DNA from: Flavobacterium selenitireducens
GTDB taxonomy: Bacteria > Bacteroidota > Bacteroidia > Flavobacteriales > Flavobacteriaceae
NCBI RefSeq assembly: GCF_014748335.1
Contig: NZ_JAAVIY010000007.1
Span: 119,514 to 183,513, forward strand
DNA: 64,000 bases
Direction of reading: 5' to 3'
Below, piece after piece: positions 61,725 to 64,000 of the stretch (its first letter is position 1; the number at the start of each line of letters is the position of its first letter). A program made the translations under genes and the position numbers. The notes below the pieces were generated by a model. It made no database searches. It was not told the DNA's origin and saw nothing but the letters and a program-made list of their open reading frames with translations.

Positions 61725-62981
61725 TTGAATCTCGAATATTTCATCGCAAAACGACTGATTGCCGCCAAGGGCCGTAAAAGTACTATATCTGCCCCAATTA
61801 TAAAAATTGCAGTCACGGCCATTGCGATCGGAATGGTGATGATGATCCTCTCGGTCGCGACCGGAATCGGGCTCCAACAAAAGATTCGCGAAAAGGTTTC
61901 GGCCTTCAACGGCCATATCATTATTTCGAACTACGACGACAATCAATCCGAAGTAAGCAGCAAGCCCATTTCGACGCGACAGGATTTTTATCCGAAATTT
62001 AAAGGCGTCACCGGCATCGAACACGTTCAGGCCGTGGCTAGCAAGGCAGGGATCATAAGGACAGCCGATGCATTTGAGGGCATCATCTTCAAAGGTGTCG
62101 GAAAAGATTACGCCTGGAAAAATCTCGACGAATTCCTGCTCGAAGGTAAACTTCCCAATGTTTCCGCCAAGCTGAACGACGAGGTCATCGTTTCCCGATT
62201 CCTTGCAGATCGCCTGAAATTGAAACTTGGCGATCGCTTCAATACTTTTTTTATGAAGGAAGGCGAAGGCAACCAAAAGCCGAACCTTCGCGTGTTCCGG
62301 ATTGTCGGGATTTACGCCTCCGGATTGCAGGAGTTCGACGCTACCTATATATTAGGTGATATCCGTCACTTGCAACGCATCAACAAATGGAGGCCGGATC
62401 AGGTCGGATCTTTCGAAGTCTTCGTTCGGGATTTTACCCAGATCGAACAAAAAGGGCGCGAAGTGTACGAAAGTACGTTCGACGCAACCGATCCTACGGC
62501 AGCGCTCGACACCAAAACCATCATCGAGAAATATTACTACATATTCGACTGGCTCCAGCTTTTTGACTTCAACATTCTCGTGATCCTCGTCGTGATGATT
62601 CTTGTGGCGACGATAAATATGGTGGTGGCGCTTCTCGTCATCATTTTGGAGCGCACCCAAATGATCGGGATACTTAAATCGTTAGGTACGACAAATTGGA
62701 GCGTGCGCAAGGTTTTTCTCTACAATGCTTCCTATATTATAGTAAGGGGATTGCTTTGGGGAAATACAATAGGAATACTGTTGGTTGTATTGCAGCAGCA
62801 ATTTGGCCTTATCAAGCTCAATCCGGAGAATTATTACGTGAGTGTCGCTCCGGTGTATTTTAGTTTCGGATATATTTTGTTGCTAAATCTCGGTACGATG
62901 CTAATTTGTCTTTTGGTGTTGCTGCTGCCGTCCTACATTATTACGAAAATTTCACCTGTGCGCGCCATTCGCTTCGACTGA
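61725..62981 (+). CDS. FtsX/LolE-type ABC transporter permease
   Basis: A 418 aa inner-membrane permease with four transmembrane helices (one near the N-terminus, three after residue 280) around a long periplasmic domain. Evidence: NLEYFIAKRLIAAKG, SAPIIKIAVTAIAIGMVMMI, ATGIGLQQKIREKVSAFNGH, then FDFNILVILVVMILVATINM and YILLLNLGTMLICLLVLLLP, with PVRAIRFD at the end (the FtsX tail). It starts with TTG at 61725, as the promoter lies between this and an upstream TTG. It resembles lipoprotein-exporting LolC/LolE or macrolide-efflux type permeases; its ATPase is not adjacent. Confidence 0.87.
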   Translation: MNLEYFIAKRLIAAKGRKSTISAPIIKIAVTAIAIGMVMMILSVATGIGLQQKIREKVSAFNGHIIISNYDDNQSEVSSKPISTRQDFYPKFKGVTGIEHVQAVASKAGIIRTADAFEGIIFKGVGKDYAWKNLDEFLLEGKLPNVSAKLNDEVIVSRFLADRLKLKLGDRFNTFFMKEGEGNQKPNLRVFRIVGIYASGLQEFDATYILGDIRHLQRINKWRPDQVGSFEVFVRDFTQIEQKGREVYESTFDATDPTAALDTKTIIEKYYYIFDWLQLFDFNILVILVVMILVATINMVVALLVIILERTQMIGILKSLGTTNWSVRKVFLYNASYIIVRGLLWGNTIGILLVVLQQQFGLIKLNPENYYVSVAPVYFSFGYILLLNLGTMLICLLVLLLPSYIITKISPVRAIRFD

Positions 62982-63187
62982 TGATAGAACTCGACAAAAA
63001 ACCAGGCGACTACATATTATATAAGGACGAGCGCGGCCAATTGATTTTGCTTGTGCTCGATGCTTTGGGCATATTCGAAATCGAGTATGAGTTGACCTCG
63101 GGCGAGAAATACTCATATGAAAGTCACGGTTCTCAAATACTCCCGTTGATTTCACGCCGTGTTCGCGACGAAAGATACATTGAATGA
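62981..63187 (+). CDS. Small protein downstream of the permease, unknown function
   Basis: A 68 aa protein that starts on the last base of the permease stop (TGATG), so the two are coupled. It has hydrophobic beta-like strands (DYILYKDERGQLILLVLDAL, EIEYELTSGEKYSYESHGSQ) and no signal peptide. No family recognised. Confidence 0.7.
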   Translation: MIELDKKPGDYILYKDERGQLILLVLDALGIFEIEYELTSGEKYSYESHGSQILPLISRRVRDERYIE

Positions 63188-63190
63188 TCA

Positions 63191-63246
63191 GGGCGTGTCG
63201 GCGGCCAGGCAAAAGCTGATCGCATTTGCCTTGGCCGCCGTCGGGC
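63191..63246. repeat. GC-rich hairpin element, copy 3 of the dispersed repeat
   Basis: CGGCGGCCAGGCAAA (63199-63213) pairs with TTTGCCTTGGCCGCCG (63225-63240) with one bulge, and is framed by GGGCGTG and GTCGGGCT. The frame matches the ends of the elements at 7935 and 11857 loosely. Confidence 0.5.
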
Positions 63247-63258
63247 TCAAGGCACTCG

Positions 63259-63309
63259 CTTTTTGCGGAAACCTCAAAGGTTTGAAAAACCGTTGAGTTT
63301 CCGCAAAAG
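63259..63309. repeat. Inverted repeat containing AAACCTCAAAGG
   Basis: Arms 63259-63283 and 63287-63309 pair nearly completely (TTTTGCGGAAACCTCAA with small bulges). The core is the same as in the inverted repeat at 9747-9797. Confidence 0.75.
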
Positions 63310-63642
63310 AGCTCAAACAATGCCGTGATCCCTCACGCGAACGTTCGAAGTCCAGTGTCCAGCGTGCGACATTCTCTGGTAAACACTCCCTGTTCGACGT
63401 TCCTTGCCCGACATTTCGTATTCCAACTCCAATTCGGGCTAATTGAAAAAGCAAGATTTCTACAATTGCGACGCCTTCCTGTCACATTCACGACAAGCCG
63501 AACCCGTCATCTGAGAGCAAACTGACGAATTGCCCGGCGCGATCTTTCCTATCTGATAAAAGTTTTTCCAAACGTAACGCTTTCGTTATCTAAACGTTAC
63601 GGATTATCGCGAAAAAACTTGCAAAATTTCCACATTTAAAAC

Positions 63643-63672
63643 TTGTAAATACGAAAAAAGCGGCTACTTTTG
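63643..63672 (+). promoter_or_regulatory. rrn-type promoter P1
   Basis: TTG (63643-63645) and TACTTTTG (63665-63672), 19-base spacer; the following bases include TTCATCGACATA. Confidence 0.65.
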
Positions 63673-63741
63673 CACCCGCATTGACAGCGAAGTTCATCGA
63701 CATACTGAGGTAATAAGGGGCAAAAAAAAGTGAAAAAAAGT

Positions 63742-63773
63742 TTTGTCGGAGACGGAAAGACTTTTTATCTTTG
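63742..63773 (+). promoter_or_regulatory. rrn-type promoter P2
   Basis: TTTG (63742-63745) and TATCTTTG (63766-63773), 20-base spacer. Confidence 0.65.
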
Positions 63774-63869
63774 CCGTCCGGTTTGAAAGGGCCGGATGTG
63801 TTTAAAGTTCCTTTATTATTGATGTGCCGGGCGGCAGGAAAAAAGATCAAAATATTTTTCGCAAAAAGC

Positions 63870-63899
63870 TTGGCAGTTTAAAAACAAGTTGTACTTTTG
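63870..63899 (+). promoter_or_regulatory. rrn-type promoter P3
   Basis: TTG (63870-63872) and TACTTTTG (63892-63899), 19-base spacer, followed by CACCCGCTTTGAGACACAAG. Confidence 0.65.
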
Positions 63900-64000
63900 C
63901 ACCCGCTTTGAGACACAAGCGAAAGAAAAGAGATTGACAAGTTCATAGACATATTGGATTGACAGCACTTCAGAAGTGATTCTGAAGTAAGCAGAGAGTA
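63900..64000 (+). other. Leader expected upstream of a 16S rRNA operon (outside window)
   Basis: The transcript from the third promoter contains GTTCATAGACATATTGGATT, reminiscent of flavobacterial rRNA leader/antitermination (boxA-like) sequences, and a perfect hairpin ACTTCAGAA-GTGA-TTCTGAAGT (63967-63988). No coding frame is present. The 16S gene itself would lie just past the window end. The call rests on recall of rRNA leaders, so a tRNA or other stable RNA operon is the main alternative. The gap 63310-63640 holds no gene. Confidence 0.5.

Overview
The window is a chromosomal segment of a member of the Bacteroidota, most likely a Flavobacterium-like Flavobacteriaceae. The signs are a gldA-type gliding-motility ATPase, a GLPGLI protein paired with a SusC/TonB-type receptor, a T9SS type A sorting domain, tandem DUF3857 proteins, a methionine synthase split into two genes, a kynurenine pathway, and repeated flavobacterial promoters of the form TTG-N18..21-TAnnTTTG. 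It is ordinary core chromosome. I see no prophage, transposase, CRISPR array or tRNA, but the intergenic DNA is unusually rich in low-complexity and inverted repeats.

Layout. 1-2520: an operon with overlapping ends (GH20 hexosaminidase tail, glycosylasparaginase, CutC). 2584-3977: deoxynucleoside kinase and a secreted protein, minus strand. 4158-7928: GLPGLI protein plus TonB-dependent outer-membrane receptor. 8094-11190: membrane protein, lipoprotein hydrolase and metK, minus strand. 11191-17978: methionine regulon, with four 10-bp phased repeats, a SAM riboswitch, metH part 1, an inserted four-helix-bundle gene bounded by an inverted repeat, metH part 2, a six-copy 127-bp tandem array and metF. 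18080-23402: lipid A deacylase-like protein, GIN lipoprotein, thioredoxin reductase-like enzyme, a Fur-family regulator, gldA and an M28 peptidase. 23542-29393: aromatic amino acid operon (pheA, aminotransferase, DAHP synthase/chorismate mutase) followed by rsgA and dtd. 29499-40973: four DUF3857 proteins, mazG, aroA, a small secreted protein and queA. 41279-49313: T9SS-secreted metallophosphoesterase, kynU, MscS channel, kmo and type II NADH dehydrogenase. 49399-51329: DUF486 protein and a HerA-like ATPase. 51632-57356: exbB-exbD-exbD-tonB, a small membrane protein, a PstS-like lipoprotein and a TPR protein. 57460-63187: queE, TonB-domain protein, methyltransferase, zinc-cluster protein, a small helical protein, NamZ-like muramidase, FtsX-type permease and a small protein. 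63640-64000: three tandem strong promoters and a leader that look like the upstream region of an rRNA operon lying just outside the window.

The strongest new observation lies upstream of pheA. A 26-codon reading frame whose residues 5-14 are WFYFSNFFYF sits directly before a perfect intrinsic terminator, and part of that frame can pair with the terminator's 5' arm. This has the architecture of ribosome-mediated attenuation of an aromatic amino acid operon. In the same operon, the place where I would expect prephenate dehydrogenase (tyrA) is occupied by about 900 bp of repeats. Some of those repeats resemble the 3' end of the preceding aminotransferase gene.

Metabolic logic: the methionine genes are under SAM control. 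The aromatic genes cover chorismate synthesis (DAHP synthase, EPSP synthase) and the phenylalanine branch. kynU and kmo suggest tryptophan breakdown or NAD synthesis. The ExbB/ExbD/TonB cluster would energise outer-membrane receptors such as the one at 5205-7928. All function calls come from reading the translated sequence; no database search was possible.
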